A program made the translations under genes and the position numbers. The notes below the pieces were generated by a model. The model had not been told where the DNA came from. It did not search any database and saw only the letters and a program-made list of their open reading frames with translations. From contig JBBRWO010000064.1 of NCBI GenBank assembly GCA_038249135.1, positions 1-11,101 on the forward strand: a stretch of 11,101 bases of DNA. Reading direction: 5' to 3'. Positions 1 through 5,943 of the stretch are shown here, piece by piece; the first letter of the stretch is position 1, and the number at the start of each line of letters is the position of its first letter. Source of the DNA: JBBRWO01 sp038249135 (GTDB lineage: Bacteria; Actinomycetota; Coriobacteriia; Anaerosomatales; JAAXUF01).

Positions 1-824
1 CTCAAGGTGATGGTGCGCGGGAAGCTATACCGAGACGTATTGGTGGTCTGCCCGGTCGTCCACCCCCACGTGTTCAGCAGCGTGCGGGTGGGACCCGCCG
101 AGAACTGCTTTACGTTGTGCTTGTTGAGATCGGTGACGTAGACCCTCAGGTCCGCTGCCACGACGATGCCGGTAGGCGTGTCGAACGGCTCCGCTGCCGA
201 CGACGTCCACGCCTCCAGAAAACTCCCCGTCGAGGAAAACACCTCAACGCGGGAGTTGCCGGAGTCGCTTACGTACACGTTCCCGTTCTTGTCCACGGCG
301 ATGCCGCGAGGCTCTCGCATCTGGCCGTTCGCAGCACCTGCAGTTCCCCACGCGCGCACGAATGTGCCGTCGCGCTCAAAGACCTGCACGCGGCTGTTGT
401 ACGTATCGGCCACGTACACCAGATTATTCGGTCCGAGCGCAAGCGCTTGCGGCGCTCGGAATTTGCCCGGCGCACTGCCTTTGGTTCCCCACGATGCCTT
501 CAGCTGGCCCGTGGCGCTTAAGATGCGTATCCGGTGAAAACCGCCGCCCGCATTGTCACCCGTGGTGCCCGCATCCGCGTAAATGATGTCGCCGTCGGGA
601 GCCACCACGACCGCCGCCGGACCTGACATCGCCGTCGGGCTGTCGGGAAAGGCATACAGGGATTTGAATGGTGCGAGTGTCAGCGCCTGCGCCTGAGTCG
701 CCCCGCCGATTAGCAGCAGCAACGAAACAAGCACCAGCGCCGGAAGCCACGTCCGAGCGCGCGTGCTGCGCTTGCGACAACTTCCTGTGTGTGCGCTAGT
801 AGCGCGGATACGACTGATCCACAT
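1..824 (-). CDS. Secreted NHL-repeat beta-propeller protein, C-terminus beyond window edge
   Basis: About 274 codons are visible; the gene runs off the left edge. Seen: a basic N-terminus (RKRSTRARTW, about residues 17-26), a hydrophobic stretch (about 27-40) and a probable signal peptidase site after AQA (about 47). NHL-type repeats follow, each with the family's Y-V-[AS]-D-x-x-N-x-[RN]-V-x-x-F pattern, at about residues 137-149, 184-196 and 229-241, plus a weaker first blade near 75-110. NHL repeats form beta-propellers used for protein or ligand binding, so a secreted scaffold or binding protein is likely; no catalytic residues are recognised. Start: the frame has no ATG after the preceding stop, so the best start is the ATG at 824-822, inside the last codons of the upstream lipoprotein gene, a 29-base overlap that implies translational coupling. 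Its ribosome binding site is weak. The propeller assignment is firm; the exact start and role are not. Confidence 0.8.
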   Translation of the reverse strand, partial: MWISRIRATSAHTGSCRKRSTRARTWLPALVLVSLLLLIGGATQAQALTLAPFKSLYAFPDSPTAMSGPAAVVVAPDGDIIYADAGTTGDNAGGGFHRIRILSATGQLKASWGTKGSAPGKFRAPQALALGPNNLVYVADTYNSRVQVFERDGTFVRAWGTAGAANGQMREPRGIAVDKNGNVYVSDSGNSRVEVFSSTGSFLEAWTSSAAEPFDTPTGIVVAADLRVYVTDLNKHNVKQFSAGPTRTLLNTWGWTTGQTTNTSRYSFPRTITL

Positions 825-1428
825 TGAGAATCGCATTGCCTAGCACCCGCACCGTCTTGTCCGAGATGGCCACGTGGATGGCGTCCTGCTCTGACGCGGA
901 AATCATCTGCCGATTAAGCATCATTGGAACGATGATCTCCTTGCCGCTGCGACCATCCGGGTACACGATGACGTCGATCTTCTTGCCGTACGCGAAGGGG
1001 CCAAGGCTCTTGCGCGGGTTCTTCGCCGACGAGCTCGGCTTGAAGGAATTCGCGCCGATGACGACCTCGGCCCGAGACAACTCCTTGGAGTTGGCGTCGT
1101 TCCAAAAGATGATCAGTACCGACATGCCGGCCTCAGCAGGCTTCTTCACGCCGGTGGAGGTACCCGAAGAGCCGGAACCGCTGCCGATACTGCCTGAACC
1201 CGAAGAGCCGCTCGGCGATGCAGCGGCGGAGGACCCTCCTACTGACGCGGAATCTTTCTCGGCGGCTGCGTCCGTGGTCGCAGAAGGCTCACCAGAGGCG
1301 GAAGCTGCGCGCTCCGCAGGCGTAAGACCAGACCCCGTGGAGGTCTTGGCTGAACGTGAGCAACCAGTCGCCGCAAGCGCAAACACAGCGACAGCCAGAC
1401 ACACGACGATGAGGCGAGACGGGCGCAC
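796..1428 (-). CDS. Putative lipoprotein with Ser/Gly-rich linker
   Basis: 210 residues, function not recognised. The GTG start at 1428 is chosen because a perfect AGGAGG lies 5 bases upstream (1434-1439). The N-terminus is a lipoprotein signal: two arginines, a hydrophobic core (about 6-20) and a lipobox ending A-T-G-C, with the acylated cysteine at residue 23. Residues about 24-98 are a low-complexity Ser/Gly/Ala linker typical of a tether between membrane and folded domain. Residues about 100-210 form a compact domain with beta-strand-like segments (MSVLIIFWND, KKIDVIVYPDG, KEIIVPMML). It has no CXXCH motif and no cysteine after the lipobox, so it is not a cytochrome. It overlaps the downstream NHL protein gene by 29 bases, so the two proteins probably work together on the outer face of the membrane. 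It is divergent from the tetraheme cytochrome gene. Confidence 0.78.
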   Translation of the reverse strand: MRPSRLIVVCLAVAVFALAATGCSRSAKTSTGSGLTPAERAASASGEPSATTDAAAEKDSASVGGSSAAASPSGSSGSGSIGSGSGSSGTSTGVKKPAEAGMSVLIIFWNDANSKELSRAEVVIGANSFKPSSSAKNPRKSLGPFAYGKKIDVIVYPDGRSGKEIIVPMMLNRQMISASEQDAIHVAISDKTVRVLGNAILNVDQSYPRY

Positions 1429-1433
1429 GGGCT

Positions 1434-1439
1434 CCTCCT
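1434..1439 (-). promoter_or_regulatory. Shine-Dalgarno AGGAGG deciding a GTG start
   Basis: The minus strand reads AGGAGG here, five bases before the GTG at 1428-1426. It fixes the lipoprotein start at GTG, as no ATG lies nearby in frame. Confidence 0.8.
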
Positions 1440-1451
1440 AGAAGTACGACT

Positions 1452-1463
1452 GAACGTCAGTTC
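1452..1463. promoter_or_regulatory. Inverted repeat GAAC-N4-GTTC, possible operator
   Basis: The sequence reads GAAC-GTCA-GTTC, a perfect 4-base dyad, inside a wider run with ACTGA/TCAGT arms. It sits 24 bases upstream of the lipoprotein start, where a repressor would act. The GAAC-N4-GTTC core matches the core of Gram-positive LexA (DinR) boxes, but the outer C and G of the fuller consensus are missing. A chance match or a site for another dimeric repressor is equally likely. Confidence 0.25.
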
Positions 1464-1714
1464 TGCAATCCTACCATCGCGGCCGTGCACAGAGTACGTG
1501 AGAGCGGCATTACACACAGGCACTCCATAAGTGAACGACAGAGCGCGTGCTACCATGTGTCAAGCAAACTCCGCGCCGCCTGACGAACCAGTCACGAGCA
1601 GCGCATTCACTCCTCGGGAGCCCGACAGATGACGAGTGTCGACCGCCCAAGACCCCCCCGGTCCGACTACGGTAAACGCGTCCTTCCGCGGCGTGGTCGC
1701 GCGAGGTGCTGGGC
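1464..1714. other. Divergent intergenic region between lipoprotein and tetraheme cytochrome genes
   Basis: About 280 bases (from 1429) separate two divergently transcribed genes, so promoters for both must lie here. No convincing -35/-10 pair could be picked in either direction; the minus-strand TAGGAT near the dyad matches TATAAT at only four positions. The region also holds a possible short reading frame at 1629-1724, listed separately. No tRNA or recognisable riboswitch was seen. Confidence 0.5.
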
Positions 1715-1724
1715 GTGGATCTGA
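1629..1724 (+). CDS. Possible small Arg-rich leader peptide
   Basis: This ATG-started frame of 31 codons plus stop has a GGGAG ribosome-binding-like sequence about 8 bases upstream. The peptide is very basic, with about ten arginines, and its stop lies 10 bases inside the tetraheme cytochrome gene. This layout would suit translational coupling or a leader peptide. It could also be a chance frame in GC-rich intergenic DNA. It cannot simply be a frameshifted N-terminus of the cytochrome, because the cytochrome's frame is closed by a TAA at 1673-1675. Low confidence that it is expressed. Confidence 0.2.
   Translation: MTSVDRPRPPRSDYGKRVLPRRGRARCWAWI
1703..1708 (+). promoter_or_regulatory. Shine-Dalgarno GAGGTG for tetraheme cytochrome
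   Basis: GAGGTG lies six bases before the GTG at 1715. It favours that start over the GTG at 1706, which has no well-spaced ribosome binding site. Confidence 0.55.
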
Positions 1725-2344
1725 AGTTTGCGGCGTTGCAGGAACTTCTTCGAGACCCGTCGGCGAACTACACCGCTGTGGCGGTCGCGATTGCCGCGCT
1801 GGTCACGTTCTTTCTCGTGGTGATACTCGCCCTCATCGCCGTGGTGATGCCCACGCGCAGACGCGTCCGCATCGACGAAGCCGACACTGACCATGCGCGT
1901 ATTGGGATCGCCGGGACCCTGCTGATATCCGCGGTCGTGGTCTTTGGCATCTCAGGCGCCGCTGGCCTGTGGTATCAGCAGACATCAACCGACGCCTTCT
2001 GTGCACAGACCTGTCACTCGATGCAGAAGCCGGCTCTCAGTTGGGTCCGTTCGCCACATGCGAGCGTGAGCTGCATTCGGTGTCATGAGGACGCCGGCCT
2101 GGCCAACGTACCGAGGAACTCCGCGTACCGGCTCTTCTACGTCTACCGCGAGTTTGTCAACAACGGTCCCGTGGTCCCTCTTGCGGTCCCGGCCTCAAGG
2201 TGTCTGAGCTGCCACAACGATCTTCTCGACGCACCGCTGATCGCTCGCAACGGCGACCCCTTCACCCACCGGACGATCCTTGCGGACGGTTCCAGCTGCC
2301 GCTCGTGTCACCGCTCACAAGGCCACGAGGCGGGCAGGAAATAG
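1715..2344 (+). CDS. Tetraheme NapC/NrfH-like membrane cytochrome c (quinol dehydrogenase)
   Basis: 209 residues. It probably oxidises menaquinol in the membrane and passes electrons to heme proteins outside, as NapC/NirT/NrfH proteins do. Seen: two membrane helices (about 20-45 and 62-85) separated by a basic PTRRRVR loop expected to face the cytoplasm, which places the C-terminal heme domain outside. Four heme sites follow: C96-AQT-C100-H101 (CX3CH, a non-standard spacing), C120-C123-H124, C163-C166-H167 and C195-C198-H199. M103, two residues after the first heme histidine, sits where NrfH-type proteins carry their methionine. NapC-family proteins usually have one anchor helix, so the extra N-terminal helix is notable. 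The GTG at 1715 is preferred because GAGGTG lies 6 bases upstream (1703-1708); a GTG at 1706 is the in-frame alternative. No NrfA- or NapA-like partner is adjacent, so its electron acceptor is probably one of the neighbouring multiheme cytochromes. Confidence 0.87.
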   Translation: MDLKFAALQELLRDPSANYTAVAVAIAALVTFFLVVILALIAVVMPTRRRVRIDEADTDHARIGIAGTLLISAVVVFGISGAAGLWYQQTSTDAFCAQTCHSMQKPALSWVRSPHASVSCIRCHEDAGLANVPRNSAYRLFYVYREFVNNGPVVPLAVPASRCLSCHNDLLDAPLIARNGDPFTHRTILADGSSCRSCHRSQGHEAGRK

Positions 2345-2346
2345 AA

Positions 2347-2378
2347 GAAGGGCGCCGCGGGTTTGCGCAGCGCCCTTC
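2347..2378. terminator. Bidirectional terminator hairpin between convergent genes
   Basis: A 9-bp perfect stem, GAAGGGCGC (2347-2355) with GCGCCCTTC (2370-2378), sits between the plus-strand tetraheme gene (stop at 2344) and the minus-strand hexaheme gene (stop at 2400). On the minus strand the stem runs into a pyrimidine- and T-rich tail, TTCTATTTCC, so it looks best as the terminator of the cytochrome-biogenesis gene run. On the plus strand there is no T tract. Confidence 0.7.
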
Positions 2379-2399
2379 CGAGGTCTCGATCTGCGGTTC

Positions 2400-3296
2400 C
2401 TAGAACGTCACGCCCACGCCCGTTGTTCCGGTGCGGTGGCAGCGGATGCAGACGCCATCTTCTCGGCTGTCGGCAGCGCCGACCGGCGTCGAGGTGGAGT
2501 TCGCTGCAGACTGCAGGAAGCTCTCGCCCTGGGTGTAGTGCGGCCACTCTGCGGTGCCGAAGCCACTTGAGTGGCATGAGGAGCAGTACGTCGAGCTCTT
2601 GAAGGCGACGGGGCTTGCGGTGGCGGTCGTCATGATGTGAGACTGGGGGTTCGGGGTCGTGAGATCGCCGTTGTAGTAAGACGCGGTGCCGCCGCGAGTG
2701 AAGTGGCATTCTGCGCACCACTTGGTCAATGCGGTCGACGAGTCATCTGTGGAGAGCGCGTTCTTGGCGATCGGATCCCAGTTAGGCGACGGGAAGTCCG
2801 TATAGTCCGGTCCAAGGCCGACGGCCAAGATCTTCTGGGTGAGGTACGCGTTGTAGGTCATCAGCGTCGACGCCGCGTGTACCTGATGGCAGTTGGAGCA
2901 CGTGACGCCCTGCTCAACGCCACTTCCGTTCACGAAGGAGTTGTGCGCGTTGGGGAGGTCGGCTCCGAGATAGTTGTTGGGGTCGCTGTTGTAGACCTGC
3001 GTGTAAGCACTCGCGGAGTTGACGTGGCAGTAGTTACAGGCACCGGCAGCGGTGTCCTGAAGCAGAAGCTCTCCCATTGCAGCAGCGTTGTGGACCGCAT
3101 GACAGACGGAGCACTTGACGGTTGTGGTGGAATAGCCGCCGTGTGGTGAGGAACCCTGACCCGGCAGAGTGGCAACGTCACTCCACGCAACATACGCTTG
3201 CGCCCGAGGAGCAAGAGCGAAAGCGGGTGTCGCTATGCCGACAACGAGGCATGCCGCGAGAGCGGCTACCACCCATGTCATGCGTACGGTTCTCAC
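2400..3296 (-). CDS. Secreted hexaheme c-type cytochrome, OmcS-like motif order
   Basis: 298 residues. Signal peptide: basic start, hydrophobic core (about 8-22), then a cut after TPAFA (about 27) or AQA (about 34). There is no lipobox or C-terminal anchor, so it is predicted to be released or assembled outside. Six CXXCH motifs have their histidines at 66, 91, 137, 198, 242 and 287. Free histidines at about 52, 69, 118, 140, 220 and 253 supply plausible distal ligands, consistent with six bis-His hemes. The N-terminal PHGGYS...KCSVCHAVHN pattern is typical of doubled-CXXCH families. Motif order resembles Geobacter OmcS from memory: C-x-x-C-H-x-x-H-N, LLLQ before heme 2, W-C-A-x-C-H at heme 4 and a heme close to the C-terminus. 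The GTG start at 3296 has GGAGG 7 bases upstream (3304-3308); a longer frame to 3431 lacks such support. It is last in the gene run, 141 bases after the NHL gene. The cytochrome call is firm; the filament role is hypothetical. Confidence 0.9.
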   Translation of the reverse strand: MRTVRMTWVVAALAACLVVGIATPAFALAPRAQAYVAWSDVATLPGQGSSPHGGYSTTTVKCSVCHAVHNAAAMGELLLQDTAAGACNYCHVNSASAYTQVYNSDPNNYLGADLPNAHNSFVNGSGVEQGVTCSNCHQVHAASTLMTYNAYLTQKILAVGLGPDYTDFPSPNWDPIAKNALSTDDSSTALTKWCAECHFTRGGTASYYNGDLTTPNPQSHIMTTATASPVAFKSSTYCSSCHSSGFGTAEWPHYTQGESFLQSAANSTSTPVGAADSREDGVCIRCHRTGTTGVGVTF

Positions 3297-3437
3297 TATG
3301 CGTCCTCCGAGTATCTGCAGGCACATCATCATGCGCTCGCGTCGCCAAGATCCCCGTTGCCTCAGCGTTGGATACGTTCTGCACAACCTTACCAAGCAAC
3401 GCGCCCGACTACAATCCGTTTGAGCGGGCAACCGAGT
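3297..3437 (-). other. 141-base leader/gap before hexaheme cytochrome gene
   Basis: This is the longest gap inside an otherwise tightly packed gene run, so it may hold a separate promoter or an RNA element controlling the cytochrome. Two short dyads are visible: GCCCG/CGGGC (3403-3407 and 3425-3429) and GCGTTG/CAACGC (3365-3370 and 3397-3402). No clear -35/-10 pair or known riboswitch core was recognised; a GEMM (c-di-GMP/cGAMP) aptamer was looked for and not seen. Confidence 0.35.
3304..3308 (-). promoter_or_regulatory. Shine-Dalgarno GGAGG fixing hexaheme cytochrome start
   Basis: GGAGG on the minus strand lies seven bases before the GTG at 3296. It rules out the longer in-frame start at 3431, whose extra 45 residues would put a basic, cysteine-rich stretch ahead of the signal peptide. 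Confidence 0.75.
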
Positions 3438-4613
3438 TTATTCGAATCCATCTGAGCCTAGCGAGCTCGGCGTATGCCCTTTAAGCATACTCCATGCCGA
3501 CCACGCCGCGAAAATGAGCGCCAACAAGAGAACACCTACCGGCGGACCGAGATAGCGATACGGACTCGACAGAATCCTCCAGACGGATGCCTGGATCGGC
3601 TGAGCTGCGGAATCTGGAATGCGAACCACCTGGACACGGTTGTTCTGCGTGTCCGCCACGACGAACCAATCGCGGCGCGCATCATATGCAACAGATGTCG
3701 GGTAGTAGAACTCACCGTCCGTACGCCCGAAGCCTCCGTATGACTTGCCGCGCTGGCCGGTCTTGGGGTCAACGACCGTGAGCTCGAATGCGAACGCATC
3801 GATCACGACAAGCTCGCCCCGGCCGTTGAAGGTAAGATCCTGAGGAAGATCCCAGCCTGCGCTCCCCGCATCCGCCGTCGAGATGGTGGAATCGGGGCGG
3901 GCCCACAGCAGCGTTCCACTCTCGTCAAATGCCTGGATTCGCTTGTTGTAGGAGTCCGCGATGAAGATGGTTCCGTTCCTGGCGATGATGCCCTGATACG
4001 CGTCGATCTGACCAGGCAGTCTGCCACGCGTTCCAAATTCAGAAAGCCGCTTGCCTTCGATGTCGAACACGATCACTTTGCCAACGTCGAGGACGTAAAC
4101 TCGGTTGTCGGCAACGTAGACGCCCCGCGCCATCTGATCGACCGGGTACTCTCGCACGAACTCCTTGTTGCGATTGAAGGCAACGACCTTCTTCGCCTGG
4201 GAGTCCGCGATGAAGATGTCGCCGTTCTCGGCCACGTCGAGGGCCTCGGGTCGCACGAAAGAACCCAAGTGGATGCTGGGGGTCTCGCTCTTGAGCACGC
4301 CCCTTGGCGTGCCGTCAGCCGAGAAGATCAATACGCGCGACCGCGTCGGGTCGGTCACGTAGATGCCACCATTGGGCCCCACGGCGACTGATGACGGGGA
4401 TAGCATCTGCTCGGCGGTACTTGGACCGTAGCCGTAGATCGACCTGACCCACTCCATCGCATCGGGCTTGGCCGCAGGCGCACCTGAGGGAAGCCCGACC
4501 GGACGAAGCAAGCTCACGAACAAAGCTACGAGCACGGCGAGCAGGGCCACAAGCAGAACCACTACGAGGGTCAGAACCCAGCGCGTGCGGTTGGGTGTCG
4601 TCAGTTCTGCCAC
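3438..4613 (-). CDS. Membrane-anchored NHL-repeat beta-propeller protein
   Basis: 391 residues. Seen: an N-terminal membrane helix (about 12-36), a propeller region (about 65-335) and a second helix near the C-terminus (about 355-376) with a short tail. Both ends are therefore expected in the cytoplasm, with the propeller outside as a tethered loop. NHL-type blades show the G-x-[IV]-[YF]-[VI]-[TA]-D pattern at about 83-88, 132-137, 215-220 and 317-321, the last with DTQNNRVQVV. NHL propellers generally bind proteins or other ligands; no catalytic site is seen. The GTG at 4613 is preferred: it comes one base after the TPR gene's TAG stop (TAGCGTG) with AGAGG 7 bases upstream, whereas the longer frame would use a TTG at 4631. 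Position between the TPR and hexaheme genes suggests a role in holding or guiding cytochromes at the outer membrane face; that is inference. Confidence 0.85.
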   Translation of the reverse strand: MAELTTPNRTRWVLTLVVVLLVALLAVLVALFVSLLRPVGLPSGAPAAKPDAMEWVRSIYGYGPSTAEQMLSPSSVAVGPNGGIYVTDPTRSRVLIFSADGTPRGVLKSETPSIHLGSFVRPEALDVAENGDIFIADSQAKKVVAFNRNKEFVREYPVDQMARGVYVADNRVYVLDVGKVIVFDIEGKRLSEFGTRGRLPGQIDAYQGIIARNGTIFIADSYNKRIQAFDESGTLLWARPDSTISTADAGSAGWDLPQDLTFNGRGELVVIDAFAFELTVVDPKTGQRGKSYGGFGRTDGEFYYPTSVAYDARRDWFVVADTQNNRVQVVRIPDSAAQPIQASVWRILSSPYRYLGPPVGVLLLALIFAAWSAWSMLKGHTPSSLGSDGFE

Positions 4614-4614
4614 G

Positions 4615-5475
4615 CTAAGGCCTCTTCTCAAGTCGCTTCAGGCCGAGGAGGGCCGGGGGATAATCGGGGATGAACCGCAGTGCCTCACGATACGCAGCCT
4701 GAGCCTTGGCCGTCTCCCCCGTCTTCTCGTAGAACTTGCCGAGTGTTGCAAGAAGCGACGAGTCCTGTGGGCTGAACTCGAGCGCCTTGATCACATCGGC
4801 AATCGCCCCAGCACTGTCGCCGGTCTCGTTGCGAGACAGCGCGCGTCCATAGAACGCGTTGACGAGGCTAGCGTTAGACGGTGGCGTCGCGATGCCTTGC
4901 TTCTCGCGAGCAGCCACGGCGGCGGACTCTTCCTCGGACAACGAGGTGACCGCCTCGTCATATACGGCGATGGCGTCCTTGTGGCGCCCAGAGAACCTGA
5001 GCGCGTCCGCCTCGGAGAGCAGCAGAATCTCGGCACCTGTTGCCGCTCGGCCGCGCCGAGACACCTCCACGGCATCGTCGAAGCGCTCACCGCGGACATA
5101 CGCGTACGCGAGCGCCTGCCAGGCAGCCGGGTCACTCGAACGTTCACGAACGGCAATCTCGGAAGCGGCGATGTCCCGCTCGACAGCGGTGCGCGGTGCC
5201 TTCTCGACCGTGACGAAGAAGATGACCAGAGAGGCTGCGGTAGCAAGTACTACGATGATGAGCGCGAGCGCAACACGGAGAAGCCACGCGGATACGGGAT
5301 CGGGTTCCGGCGCGGGTTCGGGCGCGGCCTCGGCGTCGTCAGCAGCGGCATCCTCGGAGACGGGAGCGTCATCATCGCGCGTGGCGACGACGGTGTCGTC
5401 GGCGAGCCACGCGTCGACGGTGGAGTCGGGCTCGTCCGTTTCGGCTATGTTGAGGTTCTCTTCTTCGCGGGTCAC
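4615..5475 (-). CDS. Membrane-anchored TPR protein, CcmH/NrfG-like assembly factor candidate
   Basis: 286 residues. An acidic, Pro/Ala/Glu-rich N-terminal region (about 1-60, with an APEPAPEPDP run) is followed by one membrane helix (about 64-90) and then tetratricopeptide-like repeats at about 116-145, 149-180, 205-238 and 239-272, with TPR-type A-x-A-Y and G-x-x-x-x-A spacing (for example KTGETAKAQAAYREAL). The acidic tail is expected in the cytoplasm and the TPR domain outside. TPR proteins of this shape (CcmI/CcmH C-terminal domain, NrfG) bind apocytochromes in System I; here the partners are System II proteins, so an analogous chaperone role is inferred from context. The GTG at 5475 is chosen because AAGGGTG lies 7 bases upstream. 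The same frame stays open to 5862, but that stretch lies antiparallel-free under the RDD gene in another frame and lacks protein-like composition. Confidence 0.82.
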   Translation of the reverse strand: MTREEENLNIAETDEPDSTVDAWLADDTVVATRDDDAPVSEDAAADDAEAAPEPAPEPDPVSAWLLRVALALIIVVLATAASLVIFFVTVEKAPRTAVERDIAASEIAVRERSSDPAAWQALAYAYVRGERFDDAVEVSRRGRAATGAEILLLSEADALRFSGRHKDAIAVYDEAVTSLSEEESAAVAAREKQGIATPPSNASLVNAFYGRALSRNETGDSAGAIADVIKALEFSPQDSSLLATLGKFYEKTGETAKAQAAYREALRFIPDYPPALLGLKRLEKRP

Positions 5476-5558
5476 GCGTTGACACCCTTCAATGGGGCGG
5501 AGTGCGCTCGGCCCATGCGCCGCATGTGGTGCGGGACCCGAGTGCGAATGATGAACTG

Positions 5559-5942
5559 TCAGTATACCGCCGTGACCGAAACACGCTCCGCCACAGCGGC
5601 CGAACCAGCCTGCCTCGGTGCGACAACGAACCACACGGCGATCAGTGCCGATACGAGGCCCCAGAGCAGTGCCTGCCCTCGCGTGGGAGACTCGCCGCCC
5701 TGAGCCCGGAGTTGGACTCCCGCCAGTCGCATGCCCAGTGTCTGTTGCCACGCCGCTGCGCACACGATGAAGTACAGCAGCTGCACGACAACGCAAGTCA
5801 CCAGCACACCGAGCACGTGAATCGATGGGCTTAGCGTGGCTCGTGCGACCGGGAACGGCCATATCATCATCGCCGCGAACACCGAGATGAAGATATCGAT
5901 GACCGACTGCGCCCTGCGGTTCTTGGCGTTGTGTCCGGGCAC
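5559..5942 (-). CDS. Small RDD-family membrane protein
   Basis: 127 residues. Three hydrophobic helices are visible at about 13-33, 42-64 and 90-108. The segment WQQTLGMRLAGVQLR (about 65-79) matches the RDD-family signature T-x-G-[KM]-R-L-x-G-[LV]-x-V, and RRAQSVIDIFIS near the start corresponds to the family's first Arg/Asp helix, although the usual RxxD spacing is degenerate. RDD proteins are poorly characterised; some members act in ion transport or stress tolerance, and no specific role can be read here. The GTG at 5942 comes one base after the ccsA stop (TAGCGTG), with AAGGGG 7 bases upstream, so it is almost certainly co-translated with ccsA. A heme-handling or System II accessory role is possible from position alone. 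Confidence 0.75.
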   Translation of the reverse strand: MPGHNAKNRRAQSVIDIFISVFAAMMIWPFPVARATLSPSIHVLGVLVTCVVVQLLYFIVCAAAWQQTLGMRLAGVQLRAQGGESPTRGQALLWGLVSALIAVWFVVAPRQAGSAAVAERVSVTAVY

Positions 5943-5943
5943 G

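Noticed and set aside
1651..1660. Frameshift at the seven-C run that would extend the tetraheme cytochrome upstream
   Set aside because: The cytochrome's frame has a TAA at 1673-1675, so no single shift at this run gives a continuous longer protein.
3297..3431. N-terminal extension of the hexaheme cytochrome to 3431
   Set aside because: It would put 45 charged, cysteine-bearing residues before the signal peptide; GGAGG before the GTG at 3296 decides the start.
4468..5703. 411-codon plus-strand open frame
   Set aside because: It lies antisense to the NHL, TPR and RDD genes, is Arg/Ser/Gly-rich with no domain, and arises from GC-rich codon usage on the other strand.
5476..5862. N-terminal extension of the TPR protein to 5862
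   Set aside because: The extra 129 codons overlap the RDD gene and look like out-of-frame translation of it; a good ribosome binding site marks the GTG at 5475.
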